DNA from: an uncultured Streptomyces sp.
GTDB lineage: Bacteria > Actinomycetota > Actinomycetes > Streptomycetales > Streptomycetaceae
Reading direction: 5' to 3'
NCBI GenBank assembly: GCA_946480485.1
Contig: CAMLJW010000108.1
Location: forward strand, 1 to 12,777
DNA: 12,777 nt
Within the stretch, counting starts at the first letter, position 1. Every line of letters starts with the position of its first letter. The notes below the pieces were generated by a model that saw nothing but the letters and a program-made list of their open reading frames with translations, ran no database searches and was not told the origin of the DNA. Below are positions 1 through 6,956 of the stretch, piece after piece. The translations under genes were made by a program, and so were the position numbers.

Positions 1-273
1 GGTGATGGGGATCCGGCCCCGCTCCTGGGGTCGCGTGAGGGAGAGGTTATCGACCGCGTAGATGTTGCCGTATCGCCGGGTCTCCGCAATGATCCTGCCC
101 TGGTGGCGCAGGTCATCGAGTTCTTCGACGGTGACGAACCGGTATCCGGCTGACCGGCCAGTCCCGTGCTTGAGCTTGATGACCGATTCGAAACATGGAT
201 CCGTGGAGCAGAGGGCCGCCGTCACAGTGTCCTTGCCTGCGGTGGGAGGTCCGTACAGAACGATCGCGCTCAC
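1..273 (-). CDS. Guanylate kinase-like nucleotide kinase (partial, C-terminus off window)
   Basis: The N-terminal 91 codons are visible; the gene runs off the left edge. The start is GTG at 273-271, overlapping the TGA of the upstream gene in a GTGA junction, which indicates translational coupling. The protein opens with a beta-strand and P-loop (SAIVLYGPPTAGKDTVTAAL, about residues 2-21). A segment reading GRSAGYRFVTVEEL follows, then an acidic/basic helix and ETRRYGNIYAVDN. This order matches guanylate kinases: P-loop, the 'G-x-x-Y-x-F-V-s-x-e-e-F' GMP-binding region, and the 'G-N-x-Y' turn. The family transfers phosphate from ATP to GMP in the cytosol. The essential housekeeping gmk usually has a different context, so this may be a paralogue acting on another nucleotide or a nucleoside-like substrate. 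The family assignment is fairly sure; the substrate is not. Confidence 0.72.
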   Translation of the reverse strand, partial: MSAIVLYGPPTAGKDTVTAALCSTDPCFESVIKLKHGTGRSAGYRFVTVEELDDLRHQGRIIAETRRYGNIYAVDNLSLTRPQERGRIPIT

Positions 274-872
274 GATTCCCCCAGCAGCCGCTGCGCGATG
301 GACTCGACCTGCTCGGCCAGCGGGCGTGAGGTTCCGATGCGGTTGTCAATGACGTGGTGAGACGTCATCGGCCGGAGGTGGAGGTCGAGTCCACTCGCGT
401 ACGTGGGCCAGTGCGTCAGCTTCCACGTATCGCGTGAGGCATTGCGTGAGATCAGCCTGTCTCGCATCGATTCCAGGTCGCTGTCCACCCACAGAGTCTC
501 GAAGCGGGCTCCGGATCTACGGCACCGGCGTGCCACTCGAGCAGTCCATTGCGCATCGGCGCTCTCGACGAGGAACGGCGCCACAGCGACCACGGATGTT
601 CCGCACTCAAGGTTCTCCCAGACCGCCTTCATCAGGCACTCGTACTCCAGAGTCCTGGCGTGCTCCAGGTAGGCGGAACTGTGGAGGTCGTGCGGATCCT
701 CGCCCAATGCCAACAGCAGTCGCTCGGTCATCGGGCGGCTGATGGTGTCCTTGTCGAGCATGGCCCAACCGGTTGCCGCCGCCAGGAGCTTGCCGGCCTC
801 CGACTTACCCGAACCGGCATACCCGGCGACAAGAGCAAGGGTGATGGTGCTCGCGCCTAACGCAGTGGTCAC
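270..872 (-). CDS. P-loop AAA/zeta-like kinase family protein
   Basis: About 200 residues. A P-loop (GYAGSGKSEAGKLL) lies near the N-terminus, followed by GWAMLDKDTISRP, whose DKD resembles the substrate-side acidic motif of small P-loop kinases. A long helical section follows, then an arginine-rich lid-like region (RDRLISRNASRDTWKL). This is the pattern of the 'AAA family ATPase / predicted kinase' group related to shikimate-, APS- and zeta-type kinases, so an ATP-dependent phosphotransferase in the cytosol is likely; the substrate is unknown. I chose GTG at 872 because it sits just before the first strand and has GGGGG upstream. A TTG at 902 with AGGA four bases before it would add 10 residues. 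Codon 5 from the GTG is TTA (858-860), a rare codon in Streptomyces that usually imposes bldA dependence. It forms a coupled pair with the guanylate kinase-like gene. Confidence 0.7.
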   Translation of the reverse strand: MTTALGASTITLALVAGYAGSGKSEAGKLLAAATGWAMLDKDTISRPMTERLLLALGEDPHDLHSSAYLEHARTLEYECLMKAVWENLECGTSVVAVAPFLVESADAQWTARVARRCRRSGARFETLWVDSDLESMRDRLISRNASRDTWKLTHWPTYASGLDLHLRPMTSHHVIDNRIGTSRPLAEQVESIAQRLLGES

Positions 873-884
873 GCTGTCCGCCCC

Positions 885-896
885 CGAGACGTCTCG
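885..896. repeat. Perfect 12-bp palindrome CGAGACGTCTCG
   Basis: CGAGAC (885-890) is immediately followed by its reverse complement GTCTCG (891-896). It lies 13-24 bases upstream of the GTG start of the P-loop kinase gene, between that start and the alternative TTG. The position suits an operator or leader element, but no regulator is known and a chance palindrome in GC-rich DNA is possible. Confidence 0.4.
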
Positions 897-902
897 ATAC
901 AA

Positions 903-1250
903 CTGGTCCTAGTTTAAAGGGGGCTGGGGAATAGCCCGCTCACACTCCTGGCATGTTGCTGGCCATCGAGCCGCGAAGGCCGCGGACTTCACGGGCTGCT
1001 CATGGGCTGATGATCAGACTGGCGGACCAGCATCGACATGCCCGCACCTGGCCATGAATCGACCAGACGCCAGGACCTGAGACCGGCCGGGTAACCAGCC
1101 ACCCGGCTGACCGAAAAGAGACGCCTTGTCAAGCCCCCATCACCGCACCGCCGCTGGACCGGGATCGCCCTACCGGAGAGACTGGGCGCCAACCATGTCG
1201 GGGCAAGCGGCGCAGCGCACCCCCGCCAACACACGCACACCGGGGGCAAG
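903..1250. other. Intergenic region between divergent genes
   Basis: About 350 bases without a convincing gene, lying between the leftward kinase pair and the rightward Ser/Thr kinase. It should hold the promoters of both units. On the minus strand a TAAACT hexamer (TAnnnT type) lies near 906-911, but I see no good -35 partner. An inverted repeat is present near 1084-1109. The short open frames here have no recognisable protein character. Confidence 0.5.
1084..1109. repeat. Inverted repeat in the divergent intergenic region
   Basis: GCCGGGT (1086-1092) pairs with ACCCGGC (1101-1107) across an 8-base loop. The stem can be extended by a G-U and a C-G pair at the base. There is no T-run beside it, so it could be an operator, a leader hairpin of the downstream Ser/Thr kinase gene, or simple GC-rich symmetry. 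Confidence 0.35.
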
Positions 1251-2840
1251 GTGCCGCAGGAGGCGATCTCCGACCGTTACGAACTTCTGGAGGAGCTCAG
1301 CCACGGCGGCATGGGCGACGTGTGGCGCGGCTACGACGCCGTGCTCGACCGGCCCGTCGCCGTGAAGCTCATCCGGCAGGCGTCGGTCACCTCCCCGCAG
1401 CTGGCCGAGGAGTTCGCCAAGCGCTTCCGTCGCGAGGCCCGCATCACCGCGCGCATCCAGCACCCCGGCGTGCCGCAGGTGTACGACGCGGTGCTCGACG
1501 CGTCGTACGATCGGCTGTTCCTGGTGATGGAGCTCGTCGACGGCGTACCGCTGTCCGCCTACCTCGACCCCGGCCGGCCGGTGCCGGTCAGCTGGGCGGC
1601 GGCCGTCGGCGCGCAGGTCGCGACCGTGCTGTCGTACGCGCACGACGTGCCGGTCATCCACCGGGACCTCAAGCCGGGCAACATCCTCGTCGCAGGCGAC
1701 GGCACCGTGAAGGTCCTGGACTTCGGTATAGCGGCGATCCTGCGCACCGACGTCACCAAGCTGACTGCCACGGGCAGCCCCATCGGCACCCACCAGTACA
1801 TGTCGCCCGAGCAGGTCCGCGGCGGACGCATCACCCCACAGACCGATCTGTACGCGCTGGGCTGTGTGCTGCACGAACTCCTCAGCGGGCGCCTGGCGTT
1901 CAAGGCGGAGAGCGAGTACCTGCTGATGTACCAGCACGTCAACGCCGCCCCCACCCCGCTGCGACAGCTGCGGCCCGACGTCCCCGAGGCGCTGGAGGAG
2001 CTGGTCCTGCACCTGCTGCGCAAGGCGCCCGAGGCGCGGCCCGCCGAAACACAGGAGGTGTACGCGCGGCTGCTGCCGTTCCTGCCACCTCCGGGTCAGG
2101 AGCCCGGCACGGCCGATGCCGGGCCGGCCGGCGCGCCCGACCCGACGGGCGTATTCCGTCGCCCTTTCGCTCCCCGCGCCCGCGCCCAGGCGCCCGCACC
2201 CGGTGGTTTGCCGCCCACGGCCGTCCTCCCGGGGGCCCAGCCGGTGCCCGTTCCCGCCCAACTGCGCGAGGACATCAAGGAGGCGTACGCCCACTCCGAC
2301 GCCCTGCTGGAGGAGGAGCGGTTCGCTCAGGCCGCCGAGGTGCTCGGCGAGGTCATCGAACCCGCGGCCCTCGCCCTCGGCTCCGAGAGCAAGCCGGTTC
2401 TGGCGCTGCGCCGCCAGCGAGCGGCGATCCGCCTCCTCGGCGGCGACTACCGGGCCGCCCTGCCCGAGTTCGAGGCCCTCGCCGACGCCTACGCCCGCAT
2501 CGCCGGACCCACCGGCGAGCAGTCCCGCGCCTGCCGCGCCCAGGCGGCCCGGTGCCGCGCCGAACTGGGCCAGGTCACCGACGCGCTCGCCGCGCTCCAG
2601 GGCGTGCTGAACGTCGTGCGGGCCGTCGACAGCGACGTGAGCGAGGAAGCGGTGGAGCTGCGGCACAACATCGGGATGCTGCTGCTCGCCCAGGGCCGGG
2701 CCGCCGAAGCCCGGCAGGTCCTCGAACCGCTCCATCAGGACATGTGCATGGTGTTCGGCCCCGAGGACGAGATGACCGTCGAGATCGCCGAGGCGCTGGC
2801 CCTGATCCGCCTCGACCTCGACGGCGACGCCGCCGGGTAA
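1251..2840 (+). CDS. Serine/threonine protein kinase with TPR-like C-terminal domain
   Basis: 529 residues. An Hanks-type (eukaryotic-like) kinase domain covers about residues 8-270: glycine loop LSHGGMGDVW (16-25), catalytic Lys39 in VAVKL, Glu62, HRDLKPGN (137-144, catalytic Asp139), DFG (157-159) and SPE (185-187). All key residues are present, so it should be active. A Pro/Ala-rich linker follows (about 270-335). Then comes about 180 residues of helical, TPR-like repeats, for example FAQAAEVLGEVIEPA and QGRAAEARQVLEPLH. No membrane segment is seen, unlike PknB/PASTA kinases, so it probably acts in the cytosol with the helical repeats sensing or recruiting a partner. The start is GTG just before ISDRYELLEEL, with GGGGG six bases upstream (1242-1246). 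The next gene follows after 79 bases on the same strand and is a natural candidate partner or substrate. Confidence 0.92.
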   Translation: MPQEAISDRYELLEELSHGGMGDVWRGYDAVLDRPVAVKLIRQASVTSPQLAEEFAKRFRREARITARIQHPGVPQVYDAVLDASYDRLFLVMELVDGVPLSAYLDPGRPVPVSWAAAVGAQVATVLSYAHDVPVIHRDLKPGNILVAGDGTVKVLDFGIAAILRTDVTKLTATGSPIGTHQYMSPEQVRGGRITPQTDLYALGCVLHELLSGRLAFKAESEYLLMYQHVNAAPTPLRQLRPDVPEALEELVLHLLRKAPEARPAETQEVYARLLPFLPPPGQEPGTADAGPAGAPDPTGVFRRPFAPRARAQAPAPGGLPPTAVLPGAQPVPVPAQLREDIKEAYAHSDALLEEERFAQAAEVLGEVIEPAALALGSESKPVLALRRQRAAIRLLGGDYRAALPEFEALADAYARIAGPTGEQSRACRAQAARCRAELGQVTDALAALQGVLNVVRAVDSDVSEEAVELRHNIGMLLLAQGRAAEARQVLEPLHQDMCMVFGPEDEMTVEIAEALALIRLDLDGDAAG

Positions 2841-2919
2841 CCCGCTCGTACACCCCGCAGGCACTCGTAGCCACTCCCAGCCACAGAACGCACGCAGCGC
2901 ACACGCAGAACGGGACACC

Positions 2920-5055
2920 ATGCCACACCTCGCCTTCGACATCGCGTTCTGCGCCCAGCTCGGCAAACTCCAGGGCACCGACAAGCAGGGGGTCTTCGAT
3001 GCCTGGGAGAAGTTCGAACGCCTCACCCTCGCCCAGCTCTTCAAGGACCCCGGCCTGAAACTGGAGTCACTGAAGCAGGCCAAGGACCCGCACATCCGCA
3101 CCATCCGCATCGCCCAAGGCACCCGCGGCGTCGTCCTCGCCCCCGAAAGCGGCGACACCTTCGTACTGCTGCGCGTGATGCCGCACGACAAGGCCATCGC
3201 CTGGGCGATCAAACAGCGCGCCAGCATCAACACGGTCACCCGCGCCGTGGAGATCCGCGACATCGCCATGCTCGACGAACTGACGCCCGCGTATGAGCGG
3301 ATCGCCGCCGCGCCGGACGAGCGGCTCTTCGCCAAGGTCTCCGACGGTGACCTGGCCGCCCTCGGCATCGACGAGACCACCCTGCGCCAGGCGCGTGTCC
3401 TCACCAGCAAAGAGCAACTGGAGGCCTTCGCCCCCTACTTCCCGCAGGACCAGAGGGAAGTCCTGGAGTACCTCGCCGAAGGATTCACCGCGGAGGAGGT
3501 CTGGCGCGACCTGGTATCCGTCAACCTCCCCACCTCCGCGTCCGATCCGGTGGACACGACCGACTACACGACCGCCATCCGCCACACCCGTACCCGTATC
3601 GCCCTCGTCACCGCCTCCGACGAACTGCGCGACATCCTCGACAGCCCGTTTGCCGCCTGGCGGGTCTACCTCCACCCCTCCCAGCACAAGGTCGCCTACC
3701 GGGCCAGCTACTCCGGACCGGCGCAGGTGACGGGCGGCCCCGGCACCGGCAAGACCGTCGTCGCCCTGCACCGCGTGAAGCACCTGCTGGAGTTCCTGCG
3801 CGACGGCGACCGTGTCCTGCTGACGACGTACACCAACGCTCTCGTCGCCGCACTGCGCACCGGACTCGGCACGCTCATCGAGGACGAGGAACTGCGGGCC
3901 CGCGTGGACATCACCACTGTCGACGCCCTCGCCAGCCGCGTCGTCACCACCTCGCGCCGCCCGCTGGGCAGCGGCGAAGAAGAGAGCCGCTGGAAGCAGG
4001 CCGCCAGGGCCACGGGCTTCACCGGAACGGCCCAGTTCCTGGGCCAGGAGTACAAGCACGTCATCCTGGCCCAGGATCTGCGGAGTGAGGGGGAGTACGA
4101 GGCCGCCGACAGGCGTGGGCGGGGTAGCCGTCTCCCGGCCGCCGAACGCCCTCTGGTGTGGCGGACAGTCCGGGAGTTCACCGACCGTCTCGCGGCGGAC
4201 GGCCGGCGCACCTACCTGGGGACGTGCACGGAGGCGGCCGACCTGCTCCGGGCGACCGGTCCGCTGTACCGGCACATCGTCGTCGACGAGGCACAGGATC
4301 TGCACCCGGCCCAATGGCGGCTGCTGCGCGCGGCCGCCCCGGCGCGACCCGACGACCTGTTCATCGCCGGCGATCCTCATCAGCGGATCTACGACACGAA
4401 GGTCTCCCTTCGGACCCTCGGCATCAAGGTCGCCGGACGATCCACCAAGATGCGGAAGAACTACCGCTCCACACACGAGATCCTCAGCTGGTCCACCGCC
4501 CTCCTCGTCGGCCGTCCCTTCGAGCAACTGGAGGACGACTCCCGCAACGAGACGCTCCTCGGCTATCGTTCGGCCCTGCACGGCAACGGCCCCGAGATCC
4601 ACGCGGCCGCGTCGGAGGAAGCCGAACTCGACGCGCTCGTCGACCGCGTGAGCGGGTGGACGGAGAACGGCGTGGCTCCGGGCGAGATCGGCGTCACCTC
4701 CCGTTTCAACAAAGGCGTCGAGAAGGCGCTCGCCAGGCTGGCGGCCGCCGGTATCCCGGCGGGGAGGTTGAGGGCCGACGCACCGGAGAGGGCGGACGCC
4801 GTCCGTGTCGGCACCATGCACTCGTTCAAGGGCTTGGAATTCCGCTGCGTCGCCGTGACCTGCGTGAACGCGGACGCCCTGCCCGCGCCGAAGGCGGTGA
4901 CACCTGTCGAGGTGGACCGCCTCCAGCACGAAGCGGACCTCCTGTCCGAGCGCTGCCTGCTGTTCGTGGCTTGCACGCGGGCGCGGGACGGGCTGTATGT
5001 GTCGTGGACGGGGGAGCCGAGCCGGTTCCTGGCGGAGGCGGAAGTGACTGGCTGA
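2920..5055 (+). CDS. UvrD/Rep-like SF1 DNA helicase with RelE/ParE-like N-terminal domain
   Basis: 711 residues. The SF1 helicase motifs are in order: Walker A GGPGTGKT (272-279), motif Ia LLTTYTNALVAAL (~304-316), Walker B VDEAQD (455-460), motif III IAGDPHQRIYD (482-492), motif IV region KNYRSTHEIL (~514-523), motif V TMHSFKGLEF (632-641) and motif VI CLLFVACTRAR (679-689). It should therefore unwind or translocate on DNA using ATP. Residues 1-99 do not belong to the helicase core. They read like a RelE/ParE toxin fold: a helical FxxKL start, then IRTIRIAQGTRGVVLA (59-74) and LLRVMPHDKAIAWAIK (83-98), matching the 'R..RI....R' strands and the terminal 'v..HD.ay..a' segment. Arg60, Arg63 and Arg69 are available for RNA or protein contact. 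The start is ATG, preceded by GGGA. Paired with the upstream kinase; the helicase call is firm, the RelE-like call is by pattern only. Confidence 0.9.
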   Translation: MPHLAFDIAFCAQLGKLQGTDKQGVFDAWEKFERLTLAQLFKDPGLKLESLKQAKDPHIRTIRIAQGTRGVVLAPESGDTFVLLRVMPHDKAIAWAIKQRASINTVTRAVEIRDIAMLDELTPAYERIAAAPDERLFAKVSDGDLAALGIDETTLRQARVLTSKEQLEAFAPYFPQDQREVLEYLAEGFTAEEVWRDLVSVNLPTSASDPVDTTDYTTAIRHTRTRIALVTASDELRDILDSPFAAWRVYLHPSQHKVAYRASYSGPAQVTGGPGTGKTVVALHRVKHLLEFLRDGDRVLLTTYTNALVAALRTGLGTLIEDEELRARVDITTVDALASRVVTTSRRPLGSGEEESRWKQAARATGFTGTAQFLGQEYKHVILAQDLRSEGEYEAADRRGRGSRLPAAERPLVWRTVREFTDRLAADGRRTYLGTCTEAADLLRATGPLYRHIVVDEAQDLHPAQWRLLRAAAPARPDDLFIAGDPHQRIYDTKVSLRTLGIKVAGRSTKMRKNYRSTHEILSWSTALLVGRPFEQLEDDSRNETLLGYRSALHGNGPEIHAAASEEAELDALVDRVSGWTENGVAPGEIGVTSRFNKGVEKALARLAAAGIPAGRLRADAPERADAVRVGTMHSFKGLEFRCVAVTCVNADALPAPKAVTPVEVDRLQHEADLLSERCLLFVACTRARDGLYVSWTGEPSRFLAEAEVTG

Positions 5056-5127
5056 CTCAAGGGGGTGCAGCATCGCGCAGAGAGGCAACAGCAGATGAGT
5101 GCGACATGCAAATAAATGGGGAACGAT

Positions 5128-5145
5128 CTTCCCCTACCTGGGAAG
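5128..5145. terminator. Hairpin downstream of the kinase-helicase unit
   Basis: CTTCCC (5128-5133) pairs with GGGAAG (5140-5145) around a six-base loop, about 73 bases after the helicase stop codon. There is no clear T-run, as is common for actinobacterial terminators, so the call is tentative. Confidence 0.35.
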
Positions 5146-5231
5146 GCAGCGCAGAGAGCCCGAGTGTCCCCAGCTCACTGGACCACCCGGTCACGGTAGG
5201 GCTACTCGCCGCGCAGCCGGAGACGCGGGTG

Positions 5232-5816
5232 TCAACGTTCACGCCGCAGCGAAACCCGCACATGCGCATCTTCGTCGCGATCAAGGAACAGGCCCGACCC
5301 TTTAACGCTGGTGAGGTACGGAACGCGCACGCCTGCATCGAGAACCTTCGGCTCCCCTGTGCCGGTCGCCAGGTCCAGCTCCGCCACGACCGCCTGCGAG
5401 CCGCTGGCCGCCGACTTCCCCAGGACCGCCCCGTAGGCCGTGCCGTCGTCGCGGATTGCGGCGAGCGCAATCGTCTTGCGGTCGCCGTCACCCTCCAGAC
5501 AGGTGCCTTTGCCTCGCTTCAGATCAAAGACAACTGGTCCGGCTGCCAGGTAGCGGCCGTCCGGCGAAGTAATCACGGGGTAGTCGCGAACTTCATTGGC
5601 GTCCGCGACGTCATGCGCACAGATCATGCTGGCCCGGAGCTTGCCTGTTCGCACATCGTGCACCGACCACAGCGGGTCGTTCAGAGCGCCGAACTTGCCG
5701 CCCGTCGACCAGCCGACGAGAAGGTTGCCGTCGGCAACGCCGTACGCATCGCCATTCCAGGAACCGACAATGCCTGTGTTCGTCGTGGCCGCCGGCGGAG
5801 CCGTGACAGCTGGCAT
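5232..5816 (-). CDS. Beta-propeller (WD40-like) protein, probably N-terminally truncated
   Basis: 194 codons without a stop. The sequence is strand-rich and repeats propeller-like phrases: GSWNGDAYGVADGNLLVGWS, PLWSVHDVRTGKLRAS, SPDGRYLAAGPVVFDLKRGK and AVVAELDLATGTG. 'SPDGRYLA' and 'xxDxxTGxx' are typical of WD40 and TolB-like blades. Such proteins normally have six or seven blades and often an N-terminal membrane anchor; only about four blades and no anchor remain. The ATG at 5816 has its AAGG directly abutting the start codon, giving a poor ribosome site. Immediately beyond it, on the other strand, lies a fragment of an unrelated NB-ARC gene. I infer a C-terminal remnant left by a deletion or rearrangement near 5816. 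It could still be expressed, but a working propeller is doubtful. Confidence 0.5.
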   Translation of the reverse strand: MPAVTAPPAATTNTGIVGSWNGDAYGVADGNLLVGWSTGGKFGALNDPLWSVHDVRTGKLRASMICAHDVADANEVRDYPVITSPDGRYLAAGPVVFDLKRGKGTCLEGDGDRKTIALAAIRDDGTAYGAVLGKSAASGSQAVVAELDLATGTGEPKVLDAGVRVPYLTSVKGSGLFLDRDEDAHVRVSLRRER

Positions 5817-5818
5817 CC

Positions 5819-5992
5819 TTGCTGGCGGCGACCGGAGTGCCGGCGCAGCGCATCCCCGTCGGCGACGACCTTGGTGCGGTCACCGAGGCACTGGCGGCCA
5901 TGTGGCGGAGCCAGCTCGCGGACAAGAAGGCGCTGCTCATCCTCGACAACACGGCCAGTTATCGGCAGCTGGAGCCGCTGCTCCCAGGCGGG
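5819..5992 (+). pseudogene. Fragment of an NB-ARC/AfsR-type regulator
   Basis: About 58 codons reading LAATGVPAQRIPVGDD, then a helix ending in MWRSQLADKKALLILDNTAS and YRQLEPLLPGG. This is the stretch around the Walker B (kinase-2) strand of NB-ARC ATPases from actinomycete SARP/AfsR and TPR regulators ('vLlvLDNaas..QvrpLLPG'). There is no P-loop before it, because an in-frame TGA lies at 5804-5806, and the NB-ARC similarity ends after PGG. Both ends are missing, so this is a relic. It abuts the truncated beta-propeller gene on the opposite strand, marking a recombination junction. Confidence 0.55.
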
Positions 5993-6109
5993 AGACCTCG
6001 GCTTCGCCTGGATGATCAACTCCATGGACTGGCACGCCGCCGCCGGTGTAGCGGGTGGGGGTGTGCAGGCGAGGGGGTTACCCCGCCCGGCGTCAGGAGG
6101 GCAGCTGCC

Positions 6110-6131
6110 GGGCGTCGGCCGGGCGTCGGCC
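6110..6131. repeat. Tandem 11-bp direct repeat, two copies
   Basis: GGGCGTCGGCC occurs twice in immediate succession (6110-6120 and 6121-6131), followed by another GGGC. It looks like a replication-slippage duplication inside non-coding DNA. Confidence 0.6.
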
Positions 6132-6216
6132 GGGCAGCGGATCACCTGCGTGGCTCACCTACTGTGCCGAGGGCGATGGCGCACCGCCGGATCAGTGGAC
6201 CGATGTGTCCGGGATC

Positions 6217-6232
6217 AGCGGCATTAGCCGCT
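6217..6232. repeat. Small hairpin AGCGGC-ATTA-GCCGCT
   Basis: A perfect 6-bp stem with a 4-base loop. No T-run follows on either strand. It could act as a weak bidirectional terminator between the two gene units, or be incidental. Confidence 0.35.
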
Positions 6233-6482
6233 AGTCCCTACACATTTTCCGACAGATCCCCGCCTTCGTGGGGCTTGTAGAAAACTCCGTCGCCGCAGGT
6301 CAGCGAGGGTTCGTGGACCTGATCCGAAACGCTTGGCCCCCGATCTGGAAACGCTCAGCAGATCGCTACAGGTCAGCAGGGGTTCCATACCGTCGCTTGA
6401 GCATCCGCTCTGACACTCAGCGCACCGCCCGCACAGCGGCCTCCACTGTGCCGGGGCTGGCCCCGCGGGCAACGGTGAACGC

Positions 6483-6584
6483 ATGAGCATCGCTGCCACG
6501 GAAGTACGGCTGATCAGCAGACACATTCGTACCGTGTGGGAGGAGGCCTTCCCCGAGTTTGTCCGATCACGATCTGCTCCGTGA
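6483..6584 (+). pseudogene. Short stub ORF, possibly the 5' remnant of a lost gene
   Basis: ATG at 6483 opens 33 codons (MSIAATEVRLISRHIRTVWE followed by EAFPEF) before TGA at 6582-6584. The beginning has the amphipathic, balanced composition of a genuine protein start. It turns into VRSRSAP where it runs into the 3' end of the converging four-gene operon, overlapping it by 18 bases. No good Shine-Dalgarno is visible. I do not recognise the family. It may be a gene cut off when the operon arrived, or a spurious ORF. Confidence 0.25.
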
Positions 6585-6956
6585 CCGCCGGACTCCGGCC
6601 TCGCCCTTCGGGACATCCCAGTCGACGACTCGCAGTCCGGCCCGCTTCAACTGTTCTTCTGTGATGTCGAGTTGTTGTATCGGGGTCTTTCCGTGTCGCG
6701 CGAACCAGCGTGTTCTGCGGGTGCGCTCCCGCATGCTGAGGGCGTTCCAGTCGTCGTGGTGGAGGCCGGCTTCAGGCGTGGGGCTGGCCTCGTGGGTGGC
6801 CTGTTGGACGTAGGCGAACTCGTAGGTGCTCGTATCCAGAGTGATGAGAGCCCAGGCGGTCGGGTAATCCAGCGACGGGCCGTGCCGATGTATGAGCCGA
6901 CGCGTGCGCCACTGGCGGATCGGGGCGAGGAGCCATCGTCGGGTGCGTACGTTCAT
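6567..6956 (-). CDS. Hypothetical protein, fourth gene of overlapping operon
   Basis: 129 residues, unrecognised. The N-terminus is strongly basic (RTRRWLLAPIRQWRTRRLIHR). A middle part DYPTAWALITLDTSTYEFAYVQQAT looks like two beta-strands, and the C-terminal half is helical and charged (ITEEQLKRAGLRVVDWDVP). No signal peptide, membrane helix or catalytic motif is evident; the basic N-terminus could contact nucleic acid or a membrane surface. The ATG at 6956-6954 overlaps the stop of the preceding gene by ATGA, so its translation is probably coupled and its product needed in proportion to the others. It is the last gene of the unit; a short plus-strand stub overlaps its 3' end. Confidence 0.7.
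   Translation of the reverse strand: MNVRTRRWLLAPIRQWRTRRLIHRHGPSLDYPTAWALITLDTSTYEFAYVQQATHEASPTPEAGLHHDDWNALSMRERTRRTRWFARHGKTPIQQLDITEEQLKRAGLRVVDWDVPKGEAGVRRSRSRS

Larger units (their letters stand above)
5993..6482. other. Non-coding or degenerate stretch
   Basis: About 490 bases in which I recognise no gene. Open frames exist but their translations look like out-of-frame GC-rich sequence. The codons right after the NB-ARC fragment can be read as DLGFAWMINSMDWHAAAG, which I cannot place. It contains a short tandem duplication (6110-6131) and a small hairpin (6217-6232). Local base composition falls around 6235-6400 compared with the flanking genes, suggesting decayed or foreign DNA. Confidence 0.45.

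Noticed and set aside
989..1249. An 86-codon minus-strand ORF in the divergent intergenic region
   Set aside because: No ribosome site or family resemblance, and a Cys/Trp/Arg-rich composition unlike the real proteins here.
1170..3410. A 746-codon open frame on the minus strand
   Set aside because: It is antisense to the Ser/Thr kinase and helicase genes, and its translation is low-complexity Gly/Leu/Arg typical of GC-rich shadows.
3067..5088. A 673-codon open frame on the minus strand
   Set aside because: It lies wholly opposite the helicase, whose motifs are unambiguous; the minus-strand product has no recognisable domain.
4158..6227. A 689-codon plus-strand frame spanning the helicase 3' half and the relic region
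   Set aside because: Its first half is an out-of-frame reading of the helicase. The remainder crosses two gene fragments and has no consistent protein character.
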